Positions 16,038-24,207 of a stretch of 64,000 nucleotides of DNA are shown in pieces; the first letter of the stretch is position 1; every line of letters starts with the position of its first letter. The DNA is from an uncultured Collinsella sp. GTDB lineage: Bacteria > Actinomycetota > Coriobacteriia > Coriobacteriales > Coriobacteriaceae. The notes under the pieces were generated by a model. That model worked only from the letters and a program-made list of their open reading frames with translations, was not told the origin of the DNA and made no database searches. The stretch is taken from positions 35,765 to 99,764 of the forward strand of contig CAKTVB010000006.1 in the NCBI GenBank assembly GCA_934621295.1. Direction: 5' to 3'. Both the position numbers and the translations under genes were made by a program.

Positions 16038-16940
16038 ATGGATTTGAGAAAGCTTGAAGCGTTCCTCACCGTCGCGAATACCGGTAAATATACCGATGCC
16101 GCCGAAAAGCTTTTCATCTCCCAATCGTCTCTCTCAAAACAGATGGCCCAGATGGAGCGCGAGCTGGGGGTCAAACTGTTTAAGAAGACGCGCAGCGGCG
16201 TAGAGCTCACACAAGCTGGTTTCGATTTCTACTCATATGTGCGCAAGATGCTTCCGGAATACCACCGCGCCGTCGATCGCCTCCAGATGTATCGCGAGGG
16301 TGGCACGTACCCCTTGCGCATCGGTTCACTCCCCTTGGCAGAGGAATACGGCTTTGCAAACGCCTTCAGCTCCTATTGGGCGCGCAATACCTCGGTACAG
16401 ATCGACTACTTCGAGCGTAGCCAAGAGGATTTGATCGACAAGCTCGATCGCCACAAAATCGAACTCGCCCTCCTGCGCGTAGACATGCTCGATCCCGACA
16501 AGTACTCCTATGTCCCCCTTGTTCTCGACGAGATAGTCGTCGCATGCTCCACCAAGCATCCGCTCTCAACCCACGAGCATGTGGGGCTGGCAGAGCTTCG
16601 CAACGAGGAGTTCATCCTTTTGGAGGAAAAGTCCGACGTGACGCAGATCTTCCGTCGAGCTTGCGAAAACCAGGGGTTCTTCCCCAATGCGCCCCTGCAT
16701 CACTCGCGTCATCGCATGCTTATCAAAGCCGTGCAAAACAACATGGGCATCACCGTGCTGCCGCGCCGCCTAGTATCGACCTACCTGGCAGATGACCTTG
16801 CCATCATATCCTTTAAGCAGCCGCTCTACTCCACCCTCGGTCTTGTATGGCTTGCCGAAGAGCCGCTTACACCCATCACTCAAAAGTTCATTGACTACGT
16901 ATGCACCGACTTCAACGTCAACAGCGGACTTGAGAACTAG
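16038..16940 (+). CDS. LysR-family regulator, divergent from bsdC copy 2
   Basis: The 300-residue LysR protein has the HTH YTDAAEKLFISQSSLSKQMA, the wing LFKKTRSGVELTQAG, and an effector domain beginning LRIGSLPLAEEYG. It aligns closely with the regulator at 12883 (shared YFERSQEDL/FSERSQEDL, SRHRMLIKAVQNNMG and LPRR/MPRG blocks). The start at 16038 is fixed by AAGGAGGT seven bases upstream; an in-frame extension upstream to 15759 runs through the intergenic operator and is rejected. It is divergent from bsdC-bsdD copy 2. I infer ligand-dependent control of that operon. Confidence 0.92.
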   Translation: MDLRKLEAFLTVANTGKYTDAAEKLFISQSSLSKQMAQMERELGVKLFKKTRSGVELTQAGFDFYSYVRKMLPEYHRAVDRLQMYREGGTYPLRIGSLPLAEEYGFANAFSSYWARNTSVQIDYFERSQEDLIDKLDRHKIELALLRVDMLDPDKYSYVPLVLDEIVVACSTKHPLSTHEHVGLAELRNEEFILLEEKSDVTQIFRRACENQGFFPNAPLHHSRHRMLIKAVQNNMGITVLPRRLVSTYLADDLAIISFKQPLYSTLGLVWLAEEPLTPITQKFIDYVCTDFNVNSGLEN

Positions 16941-17156
16941 CACCTGCTCGCCCGTAGCAAAACCGATCTTTTGGCATCGCCTTCCAGCAACGGCAGCGAT
17001 GCACCCATGCTGCTCCGTTTTGATTTATTACGTACTCAAAACGTGGTATTAACGGTATACAACTACTAATATGTGGAATAGCAACAGCGTTTAGAAGGCG
17101 CACCCATCATTTTGCCGCGGTGCTTCAATCGCCGGCACGGATCGAAAGGACCGCGT

Positions 17157-17816
17157 ATGTTCTGCCCTAAATGCGGCACCAAGAATGCCGATGAAGCCAA
17201 GTTCTGCGTCGAGTGCGGAGCCACGCTGCCCTCGCGCCCTCAGGCTCCTGCCGCAGCCCAGCCCACCCAGACGCCCGCGCCAACGCCGCAGCCAACTGGC
17301 GCGCCCAAGCCTCAACCCAATCCCTTTGCCACGCCCAAACAGCAGGCAGGTCCCTTTGGCGCAAACGCACCCGCCGTGCTCTCCTCCCTGCCGAGCGACC
17401 CCTTCGCTCTTGCCGGCATCGTTGCAGGCATCGTGATGGTTATCTCTTACTTCCTGCCACTCGTGGGCGTCTCTGTATATGGCTTCTCGTATAGCATGAG
17501 CGGCTTTAACATGACGTTTGGTGGCAAATACTTTAGCGGCGAGTTCACCAATGTCATCTACCTGGTTCCCGGCATCGCCGCCCTGCTCGTTGGCCTTTTG
17601 GTAAAGAAGCCGCAGCCGCGCGCCATCGCCCAGATCGCCATCGGTGCCATCACCATCATCGCCTTCCTTGCTTTCATGGGTTATATCAACGAGGAAACCT
17701 ATGGCGTCGGCAAGATGAGTCTTGCATTCTACCTGTTTATCATCTGCGGCATCGTACTTGTCGCTTGCGGCATCAAGACGATCCTCGACAGCAAGAAGGC
17801 AACCCCCACTTTCTAG
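17157..17816 (+). CDS. Zinc-ribbon plus multi-pass membrane protein
   Basis: The 219-residue protein begins with a single four-cysteine zinc ribbon (FCPKCG ... FCVECG), continues with a proline/alanine/glutamine-rich linker of about 60 residues, and ends with four hydrophobic segments between about residue 80 and 205. The start at 17157 follows AAAGGA; a longer frame from 17112 lacks support. It is followed by a strong terminator. Similar zinc-ribbon/membrane fusions are frequent in Actinobacteria and uncharacterised. The 16941-17156 region upstream has no visible gene. Confidence 0.8.
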   Translation: MFCPKCGTKNADEAKFCVECGATLPSRPQAPAAAQPTQTPAPTPQPTGAPKPQPNPFATPKQQAGPFGANAPAVLSSLPSDPFALAGIVAGIVMVISYFLPLVGVSVYGFSYSMSGFNMTFGGKYFSGEFTNVIYLVPGIAALLVGLLVKKPQPRAIAQIAIGAITIIAFLAFMGYINEETYGVGKMSLAFYLFIICGIVLVACGIKTILDSKKATPTF

Positions 17817-17850
17817 TAGACGCCCCACACGTCAATCGAGCGTCTCTGCC

Positions 17851-17889
17851 AAGCGGGACAGGACCGAGCATGGTCTTGTCCCGCTTTTT
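17851..17889 (+). terminator. Strong intrinsic terminator
   Basis: The stem AGCGGGACAGGACC/GGTCTTGTCCCGCT is followed by TTTTT. It lies 35 bases after the zinc-ribbon gene stop at 17816 and separates it from pth. Confidence 0.85.
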
Positions 17890-17963
17890 GCTGCACACGG
17901 TTTGACATAGTCCGCGCGTCCCATCACCATACCCATGAACAACATGCACGAGAGGAACCACCC

Positions 17964-18593
17964 ATGGCAGCAGCTCAGCCGCAAAAAATCAGGATGATCG
18001 CCGGTCTTGGCAACCCGGGCGAGGAGTACGCACAAACGCGCCACAACGCCGGATTCAAAGCGATCGACGAGCTCGCTCGCCAGGCAAACGTGACCTATTG
18101 GAAAAACCAGGCAGGAGCCGAGGTCGCCTCCATCCAGGTTAACGATGCCGAGGCCGAGGGCGGCAAGCGCGAGGTCATCCTGGTAAAGCCCCAGTCGTAC
18201 ATGAACACGAGCGGCGGCCCCATCTCCAAGCTTTGCGCCCAGTACAAGATAAGTGTCGAAGAGCTGCTGGTGATCCATGACGAGCTGGACATCCCCGCAG
18301 GTGACGTACGCATCAAGGTGGGCGGCGGGCACGCCGGCCACAACGGCCTGCGCTCGATCATCGACAAGATGGGCAGCCGCGACTTCAGCCGCGTGCGCGT
18401 GGGCATCGGCAACCCTCCGGGACGCATGCCGGTGGCAGACTTCGTGCTCAAGCAGCTCCGCTCCCGCGAGGCGGAAGATTTTGATGAGACCACGGTGCGT
18501 GCCGCCGAGGCTGCGGCAACCGCGCTCACCCGCGGCGTGATCTTCGCCCGCGACCACGTAAACGGCGCCGCCGCCAGCAACGGCAAACACTAG
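17964..18593 (+). CDS. pth: Peptidyl-tRNA hydrolase
   Basis: The 209-residue protein (family about 185-210) recycles peptidyl-tRNA released from stalled ribosomes. Signatures are GLGNPGEEYAQTRHNAG, containing the catalytic His and neighbouring Asn, VKPQSYMNTSG, HDELDIPAG and GGGHAGHNGLRSI. GAGGAACCACCC precedes the ATG. The N-terminus has a short hydrophilic extension, and the C-terminal 30 residues are alanine-rich. It is transcribed alone, after a terminator and before the nfn operon. Confidence 0.95.
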   Translation: MAAAQPQKIRMIAGLGNPGEEYAQTRHNAGFKAIDELARQANVTYWKNQAGAEVASIQVNDAEAEGGKREVILVKPQSYMNTSGGPISKLCAQYKISVEELLVIHDELDIPAGDVRIKVGGGHAGHNGLRSIIDKMGSRDFSRVRVGIGNPPGRMPVADFVLKQLRSREAEDFDETTVRAAEAAATALTRGVIFARDHVNGAAASNGKH

Positions 18594-18692
18594 CGGCCAC
18601 GTTCTGGACGAGTCCCTCCAAACCCATTCTTAAACCCCTCGTCAACCTTTGCCGTTGACGGCAGTTTTGCATGATAAAGCACTCGGCAAAGC

Positions 18693-18698
18693 TATAAT
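18693..18698 (+). promoter_or_regulatory. Candidate -10 box upstream of nfnA
   Basis: A perfect TATAAT lies about 150 bases before nfnA. No good -35 is found at 17 bases, so this is only a suggestion; the 18594-18848 gap holds no gene. Confidence 0.25.
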
Positions 18699-18848
18699 TG
18701 AACGCGGTATGCGCAAAGGCGCAAGATGCCCATGGGCCAATCGCCCGCCCCTGGCTTTGCGCGCACATGCCACGGCAACACGGTTGCAATTGAAAGCGTC
18801 AGTTACCTGCGTATTTCTGCCGTTTTCACAACAATAGAGAGGGGTTCT

Positions 18849-19691
18849 ATGTACAAGATCCTTGAGAAGACGCAGTTCTCGGAGAAGGTGTTCAAGTTCC
18901 GCGTCGAGGCGCCCGCCATGGCCAAGCATGCACATGCTGGTCAATTTTTGATGGTCCGCGCCAATGAGTGCGGTGAGCGCGTGCCGTTCACCCTTGCGGG
19001 CTGGAATGCCGACGAAGGCTGGGTCGAGTTCATCTTCATGGTGATCGGCAAGACCACCGAGATGCTGTCCGCCTACGAGGCTGGCGACGCTCTGCGCGAC
19101 GTCACCGGTCCCCTGGGCGTTCCCACCGAGATGCCCGACGGCCCCTGCGCCGTTATCGGCGGCGGCGTTGGCTTGGCCATCGCCTTCCCCGTGGCCAAGC
19201 ATCTGATCGAGACCGGTCACGAAGTGCACGCCATCATGGGCGCTCGCACCAAGGACCTCCTGCTGCTCGAGGATCAGTTCCGCGAGCTGCTCGACGACGA
19301 GCACATCCACATCACCACTGACGACGGCTCCTACGGCGAGAAGGGCGTGGTTACCGCCCCGCTCGAGCGCCTGCTTGAGTCCAAGGCCGTCACGCAGGTC
19401 TTCTGCGTGGGACCCGTGCCGATGATGAAGTTCTCGGCCATGACCGCCGAGAAGTACGGCACCCCCATCACCGCCTCGCTCAACCCCATCATGGTTGACG
19501 GTACCGGCATGTGCGGCTGCTGCCGCGTCGAGGTCGACGGCAAGACGAAGTTCGCCTGCGTCGACGGCCCCGATTTTGACGCCACGAAGGTCGACTGGGA
19601 TGACCTTCGCGCCCGTCAGGCTGCATACCGTACCGAGGAGGGCCAGTCCCTCAAGGCCTATGAGGAGGGGAGCTGCGCATGCCACAAGTAA
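18849..19691 (+). CDS. nfnA: NfnA-type FAD/[2Fe-2S] subunit of NADH-dependent ferredoxin:NADP+ oxidoreductase
   Basis: The 280-residue protein is a ferredoxin-NADP-reductase-like FAD/NAD(P) protein with a C-terminal cysteine cluster (MCGCC ... FACVDGP) for a [2Fe-2S] centre, as in PyrK, SudB and NfnA. The FAD part carries RVPFTLAGW, and the nucleotide part AVIGGGVGLA and CVGPVPMM. The ATG at 18849 follows GAGAGGGG. It overlaps the next gene by 13 bases, implying translational coupling. Together the pair would form the electron-bifurcating transhydrogenase NfnAB, which links NADH, reduced ferredoxin and NADP+ in anaerobes. A SudAB-type sulfide dehydrogenase reading is the alternative. Confidence 0.88.
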   Translation: MYKILEKTQFSEKVFKFRVEAPAMAKHAHAGQFLMVRANECGERVPFTLAGWNADEGWVEFIFMVIGKTTEMLSAYEAGDALRDVTGPLGVPTEMPDGPCAVIGGGVGLAIAFPVAKHLIETGHEVHAIMGARTKDLLLLEDQFRELLDDEHIHITTDDGSYGEKGVVTAPLERLLESKAVTQVFCVGPVPMMKFSAMTAEKYGTPITASLNPIMVDGTGMCGCCRVEVDGKTKFACVDGPDFDATKVDWDDLRARQAAYRTEEGQSLKAYEEGSCACHK

Positions 19692-21088
19692 ATGGTCGCT
19701 TTGTTCCTGATATGAAGTCGCCGCGCACCCCGGACAACGAGGAGCCGGCAGCCGAGCGCGCATGCGATTTCCGCCCCGTCGACAAGGGCTTCACCGAGGA
19801 GATGGCACTCGCCGAGGCCGAGCGCTGCATGGACTGCAAGAAGCCGTTCTGCGTCGAGGGCTGCCCCGTTAACATCAACATCCCCAAGTTCATCAAGCAG
19901 ATCCGCGAGAAGAACTACGGCGGCGCCCTGGATACCATCCGCGAGGAGTCCATGCTTCCCGCCATCTGCGGCCGCGTGTGCCCGCAGGAAAATCAATGCG
20001 AGGGCAAGTGCATCCGCGGCAAGAAGAGCGAGCCGGTGGCTATCGGCCAGCTCGAGCGCTTCGTGGGCGACCAGCCCGAGCTTGCCTCCAAGCCTGCCAT
20101 GAAGCCCAAGAACGGCAAGAAGGTCGCCGTCGTGGGTTCCGGCCCCTCCGGCATCACCTGCGCTGGTGAGCTCGCCCGCAATGGCTTTGACGTCACCGTG
20201 TTCGAGGCGTTCTTCACCGGCGGCGGCGTGCTGGTCTACGGCATCCCCGAGTTCCGTCTGCCCAAGGCGGTCGTCAAGCGCGAGATCGACGGCCTGGAGG
20301 ACATGGGCGTCAAGTTTGAGTACAACTCCGTCGTGGGCAACATGGCCACGGCCGAGGAGCTGTTCGAGCAGGGCTTCGACGCCATCTACGTGGCGACCGG
20401 CGCTGGCCTGCCCAAGTTCCTCAACGTCCCCGGCGAGAACCTGCCCAACGTCTTCTTCGCTAACGAGTACCTCACCCGCGTGAACCTCATGAAGGCGAAC
20501 AAGTTCCCCGAGTACGACACCCCCACCAAGCACGGCAAGAACGTCGTGGTCTTTGGCGGCGGCAACGTGGCTATGGACGCTGTCCGTACCGCCAAGCGCC
20601 TGGGCGCCGAGCGCGCGATCATCGCTTATCGCCGCACCGAGGACGAGATGCCCGCCCGTCGTGCCGAGCTGCACCATGCCAAGGCCGAGGGCGTCGAGGT
20701 CATGCCGCTCGTCTCCCCGCTCGAGTTCATCGCTGGCGAAGACGGCACCGTGTGCGCCGTCAAGGTCCAGAAGATGGAGCTCGGCGAGCCCGACGAGTCC
20801 GGCCGTCGTCGTCCCGTGCCTATCGAGGGCGCTATCGAGGAGATTCCCTGCGACGTCGCCATTTCGGCCATTGGCACCAACGCCAACCCGTTTGCCTCCA
20901 AGATCGGCGGCAAGATGGAGCTCAACAAGTGGGGCTACATCATCGCCGACGAGGAGACCGGTCAGACGACCGATCCGCGCATCTGGGCCGGCGGCGATAT
21001 CGTGACCGGTGCCGCCACGGTCATCCTGGCCATGGGCGCCGGCAAGAAGGCCGCGGCCTCCATCACCAAGAGCCTGCTGGGCGAGTAA
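19679..21088 (+). CDS. nfnB: NfnB/GltD-type flavoprotein, large subunit of bifurcating transhydrogenase
   Basis: The 469-residue protein has an N-terminal double [4Fe-4S] domain (CMDCKKPFCVEGCP, CGRVCPQENQCEGKC), an FAD-binding Rossmann motif (VVGSGPSGITCAGELA at about 145), and an NAD(P)-binding motif (VVFGGGNVAMDAVRTAKRLG at about 288). It ends with IWAGGDIVTGAATVILAMG, the family FAD-capping segment. The architecture equals the glutamate synthase small subunit, but the immediate nfnA partner and the absence of gltB favour NfnB. The start overlaps nfnA. Expected role: generate NADPH from NADH and reduced ferredoxin in the cytoplasm. Confidence 0.88.
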   Translation: MPQVNGRFVPDMKSPRTPDNEEPAAERACDFRPVDKGFTEEMALAEAERCMDCKKPFCVEGCPVNINIPKFIKQIREKNYGGALDTIREESMLPAICGRVCPQENQCEGKCIRGKKSEPVAIGQLERFVGDQPELASKPAMKPKNGKKVAVVGSGPSGITCAGELARNGFDVTVFEAFFTGGGVLVYGIPEFRLPKAVVKREIDGLEDMGVKFEYNSVVGNMATAEELFEQGFDAIYVATGAGLPKFLNVPGENLPNVFFANEYLTRVNLMKANKFPEYDTPTKHGKNVVVFGGGNVAMDAVRTAKRLGAERAIIAYRRTEDEMPARRAELHHAKAEGVEVMPLVSPLEFIAGEDGTVCAVKVQKMELGEPDESGRRRPVPIEGAIEEIPCDVAISAIGTNANPFASKIGGKMELNKWGYIIADEETGQTTDPRIWAGGDIVTGAATVILAMGAGKKAAASITKSLLGE

Positions 21089-21118
21089 TCCCCGTAGACA
21101 CGAGCCACATAACGGCAC

Positions 21119-21153
21119 AAGCCCCGTCAAGCATACGCTCGGCGGGGCTTTTT
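21119..21153 (+). terminator. Intrinsic terminator of nfnAB
   Basis: AAGCCCCG and CGGGGCTT arms are followed by a T-run (TTTTT including the stem end), 31 bases after the nfnB stop. Confidence 0.8.
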
Positions 21154-21174
21154 CCTATCGAGTCAGAATCACTC

Positions 21175-21804
21175 TTAGGCGGGGCGACCTTGGCTGCCGT
21201 CTTTACAGAGGACCTCGATCATAATCTCCAGGGCACGGGCTGCCATGGCAGGATCCATAGAGGGCTTGACCTCGCCCGTTGCCGCCACCTGCTCGGGGCA
21301 CTGCGGCACATGAATGAAGTCGACCAACATGTCGGGGTGGTGTTGCTGCGCAAGATGGCGCACGCTGTAGAACAAATCGTTGCAGCAGTATGTACCTGCA
21401 GAATAAGAAACCGCTGCGGGTATACCTTGCTCGCAGCAGGCCTGCACCATGGCATAGACCGGTGCGGCGGCAAAATAAGCGTCGGGACCTCCCGCAACCA
21501 CAGGCTCGTCGTGCGGCTGGAACCCCTCGTTATCCGCAATGCGCGCATGACGATGGTTGATGGCCACATACTCGGGCGTCACCTGAGCACGCCCGGCGGC
21601 AACACCCGTGCACAAAACAGCATCGGGCCGTTCCCGCCCAATAAGCTCCTCAACAATCCGAGTGGCCTCACCAAACACAACGGGCACGCGTTCAACCACA
21701 ACGTCAATGTCTGCCACGCGCTTCGGCAAGCGACGCACGGCTTCCCATGATGCATTGATGCTGTCTGCACCAAATGGTTCAAATCCTGTAACGAGAACCT
21801 TCAT
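21175..21804 (-). CDS. pcp: Pyroglutamyl-peptidase I
   Basis: The 209-residue protein (family 205-215) removes N-terminal pyroglutamate from peptides in the cytoplasm. It shows the family blocks LVTGFEPFG, the Cys motif SYSAGTYCCND, and DFIHVPQCP containing the catalytic His; the catalytic Glu lies in the PEYVAINHRHARI region. AAAGGG lies five bases before ATG 21804. It is the last gene on the minus strand after the ABC importer and cytidylate-kinase-like gene, but a hairpin at 21824-21858 lies between, so it may be transcribed partly alone. The link with a polar amino-acid importer suggests glutamate/glutamine salvage (inference). Confidence 0.93.
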   Translation of the reverse strand: MKVLVTGFEPFGADSINASWEAVRRLPKRVADIDVVVERVPVVFGEATRIVEELIGRERPDAVLCTGVAAGRAQVTPEYVAINHRHARIADNEGFQPHDEPVVAGGPDAYFAAAPVYAMVQACCEQGIPAAVSYSAGTYCCNDLFYSVRHLAQQHHPDMLVDFIHVPQCPEQVAATGEVKPSMDPAMAARALEIMIEVLCKDGSQGRPA

Positions 21805-21823
21805 TCAATCCCTTTCGACAAAG

Positions 21824-21858
21824 CAAAAGACGCCCTTCGCGCAGAGCAAAGGACGTCT
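21824..21858 (-). terminator. Hairpin with T-run between cytidylate-kinase-like gene and pcp
   Basis: On the minus strand AGACG and CGTCT arms, extended by imperfect pairing (CCTTTGC/GCGAAGG), are followed by TTTTG. The hairpin ends about 20 bases before the pcp start, so it may reduce read-through. Confidence 0.6.
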
Positions 21859-21894
21859 CGATTCCAGCGAAGATAGCAACGTACGGCAGCGGGC

Positions 21895-22626
21895 CTATTC
21901 AGCAGCCTCGGGAGCGGCGGGCGCACCCTCAACCTCAGCAGCAGCACGCGCCACAGCCTCCTCGCACACGCCAAGTTCGCGCAGCTTATAGCGGTACGCA
22001 GCGGCGATAACCTCGACACATCCTTCGCGGCCAAGCTTGGCGCGATTGACCACGATGTCCTTACCGCTCGTCATCTTCCATTTACCGCCCGAGTAGCGCT
22101 TGTAAAACGCCTCGCGCATCTTTTGCATCTGCTTGACGAGCTTGGCACCCTTTTTCTTGTTGAGGCCGCGCTTCTTGCGCACAATCTCAACGCGATCCTC
22201 AAAGGGAGCCGTCACCAGCACGGCAATGTGATTGGGATTGTTGCGCAGGAGGTAGTCGGAAAGACGGCCCTCGATAATGCAGCTGCGCGTGGCACCCAAA
22301 TCGACAATCACCTGCGACATGGATTTAAACAGCTTGTCCGAAAGCGAGCGTGAATCCACGCGATCGGGCAAAAAGGCTACGTTGTCCATAGCAAGTTGCT
22401 CGTCGTAGGCCGCCATCTTGTCGAGCGACTCGCCCTCACGCATGGCAGAACGAACCAGCAGCTCGTTGTCGTACAGAGGAATGCCCAACTCGCAGGAGAG
22501 CATCTTGCCAATCTCGTGGCCCTCGGCACCAAAATCGCGGGCAATGGTGATAACCACCGGCTGACCCGCTCGCGTGGCTTCGCGAAGAGCGCGACGCTGC
22601 TCGATCTTGTCCTTGATAACCGCCAT
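21895..22626 (-). CDS. Cytidylate-kinase-like family protein
   Basis: The 243-residue protein belongs to the cytidylate-kinase-like family (Cmk2 type): ITIARDFGAEGHEIGKML is a modified P-loop, followed by PLYDNELL, a central CIIEGRLSDYLL and a basic RKKRGLNKKKGAKLVKQM lid. The C-terminal tail is Ala/Glu-rich. AAAGGGAAGA stands before ATG 22626. It lies 72 bases downstream of the ABC importer permease. Family members occur next to many transport and regulatory genes; the substrate nucleotide is not known, and a true CMP kinase role is uncertain because the P-loop is not canonical. Confidence 0.8.
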   Translation of the reverse strand: MAVIKDKIEQRRALREATRAGQPVVITIARDFGAEGHEIGKMLSCELGIPLYDNELLVRSAMREGESLDKMAAYDEQLAMDNVAFLPDRVDSRSLSDKLFKSMSQVIVDLGATRSCIIEGRLSDYLLRNNPNHIAVLVTAPFEDRVEIVRKKRGLNKKKGAKLVKQMQKMREAFYKRYSGGKWKMTSGKDIVVNRAKLGREGCVEVIAAAYRYKLRELGVCEEAVARAAAEVEGAPAAPEAAE

Positions 22627-22698
22627 CGGTCTTCCCTTTCACATACGAGAGGAGCCTAAAGTGGGCCCTTCAGGCAAATCATCCAGTCAAACGCTCGG

Positions 22699-23346
22699 CT
22701 ACGCAGCAACAACGCGGCGCTGATATGCGCGGACGATGAGCGAGATGCCGAAGTTCAGCACGAAGTATAGCGCGAAGGTAAAGCCGTAGAGGGCAAGTAC
22801 CTGCGAGAGGTCGGAAGTCTGGGCCATAACGACCTTGGTCGAATACATGAACTCCGCCACATTGATGCCGGCGAGATACGACGAGTCCTTGATCACCGTA
22901 GTGCACTGGCTAAAGAGTGCCGGAATGATGGTCTTGAACGTCTGCGGCAAGATAATCAGGCGCATGGTCGAGAAAAACCCAAAGCCCTGCGACTGCGCGG
23001 CCTCAAACTGGCTCTTAGGGATAGCGTTAAAGCCGCCACGGATGATCTCGGCCATAACGGCAGAGGTAAAGACGGTAAACGCCAACACGGAAATCATCAC
23101 GTCGTTGCCCTTGACCGTGAAGTAGATAAAGAGAATCCACAACAGGTTAGGCGTGCAGCGGAAGAGCTCGATATAGGCGCTCACCAGCAACGAGAGCGGG
23201 CGCAGCTTGCCGGTGCAATACTGCTTGACCATCGCGAGCACGGTGCCAAAGATAATCGAGAAGATGATGGCGAAGAAGGAAATCTCGATAGTCTTTGCAA
23301 AGCCGAGCATGATGAAGCTCAGGTTGTCTGCATTGAAGATCTGCAT
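22699..23346 (-). CDS. Polar amino-acid ABC transporter permease 2
   Basis: The 215-residue integral membrane protein of the HisMQ/GlnP family has about five hydrophobic helices and the ABC-coupling EAA segment (GGFNAIPKSQFEAAQSQGF ... ILPQTFKTIIPAL). Its start lies three bases after the stop of permease 1, with GGAGG eight bases upstream inside the end of that gene, so the two are translationally linked. It pairs with permease 1 to form the transmembrane channel for the binding protein at 24208. Confidence 0.93.
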   Translation of the reverse strand: MQIFNADNLSFIMLGFAKTIEISFFAIIFSIIFGTVLAMVKQYCTGKLRPLSLLVSAYIELFRCTPNLLWILFIYFTVKGNDVMISVLAFTVFTSAVMAEIIRGGFNAIPKSQFEAAQSQGFGFFSTMRLIILPQTFKTIIPALFSQCTTVIKDSSYLAGINVAEFMYSTKVVMAQTSDLSQVLALYGFTFALYFVLNFGISLIVRAYQRRVVAA

Positions 23347-23349
23347 CTC

Positions 23350-24096
23350 TTAGGCCTCCTTTGCAGCAACGTCGGTGATACCGGGAATCACCTTGGCGCG
23401 TGGGCGACGCTTGGAGCGACGCTCGAGCCACTGAACGAGCATGGCCAACGGGAAGCAGATGATGAAGTACATCACACACGCAAGGATATAACCCTGCAGA
23501 TAGCCATAGGTAGAAACAAAGCCATCGGCGTTGTACATCAGGTCGCCGCCAGCGATAAGCGCGAGCACCGACGTGTTCTTGACCAAGTTGAGCGCCTGGT
23601 TGCACAGCGGAGGCAGGATAACCTTGAACGTCTGCGGCAAGATGACATAGCGATACGCCTGAACACGGCTAAATCCCTGAGAAAGCGCCGCCTCCATCTG
23701 ACCACGCGGTACCGATTCGATGCCGGTGCGGATAACCTCGGAGACATAGGCGGCGTGATAGAGGCCTACGCCCAAAAAGCCCAGAGCAAACGAGGAGATG
23801 CGCACGGGAGATGCCGCCCCGGTGATGGCCTGGAGCAGCTGAGGGCCCGCCATGTACATGAAGAACACCTGGACCGGCAGCGGCGTATTTTGATAAAACT
23901 CCACGTAGATGCGGCTAATGGCACGCAGCACACGCGAGCGCGTGGTGGAAAACACACCGAGCAGGGTGCCCAGGATCAGCGAGAGCGCCAAACCGGCAAT
24001 TACAACCTGCAGCGTGACGAAGAAGCCATCCCAAAAGCTTCCCATCTCGCTAAAGGTCATCTCCCATCGCATGGAGTCGAGGAGTCCTTCAAGCAT
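23350..24096 (-). CDS. Polar amino-acid ABC transporter permease 1
   Basis: The 248-residue permease of the same family has the EAA motif SVPRGQMEAALSQGF ... ILPQTFKVILPPL and the conserved EFYQNTPLPVQ early segment. GGAAGGA precedes ATG 24096. It lies downstream of the binding-protein gene, with a hairpin in the 111-base gap, and immediately upstream of permease 2. Confidence 0.93.
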   Translation of the reverse strand: MLEGLLDSMRWEMTFSEMGSFWDGFFVTLQVVIAGLALSLILGTLLGVFSTTRSRVLRAISRIYVEFYQNTPLPVQVFFMYMAGPQLLQAITGAASPVRISSFALGFLGVGLYHAAYVSEVIRTGIESVPRGQMEAALSQGFSRVQAYRYVILPQTFKVILPPLCNQALNLVKNTSVLALIAGGDLMYNADGFVSTYGYLQGYILACVMYFIICFPLAMLVQWLERRSKRRPRAKVIPGITDVAAKEA

Positions 24097-24128
24097 GGCG
24101 AGAGTTCCTTCCTAACTTACGAACACAT

Positions 24129-24158
24129 ATCGCCCGGACGCGTTGACGCCCGGGCGAT
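24129..24158 (-). terminator. Intercistronic hairpin between binding-protein and permease genes
   Basis: Perfect nine-base arms ATCGCCCGG/CCGGGCGAT enclose a 12-base loop. There is no U-tract on either strand, so it is better read as an mRNA-stabilising or partial-termination hairpin that allows more binding protein than permease. Confidence 0.5.
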
Positions 24159-24207
24159 TAAGAACCGCGAAGCGCACAATCACGCTCGTCGCGGCAACGG
24201 TATCACC

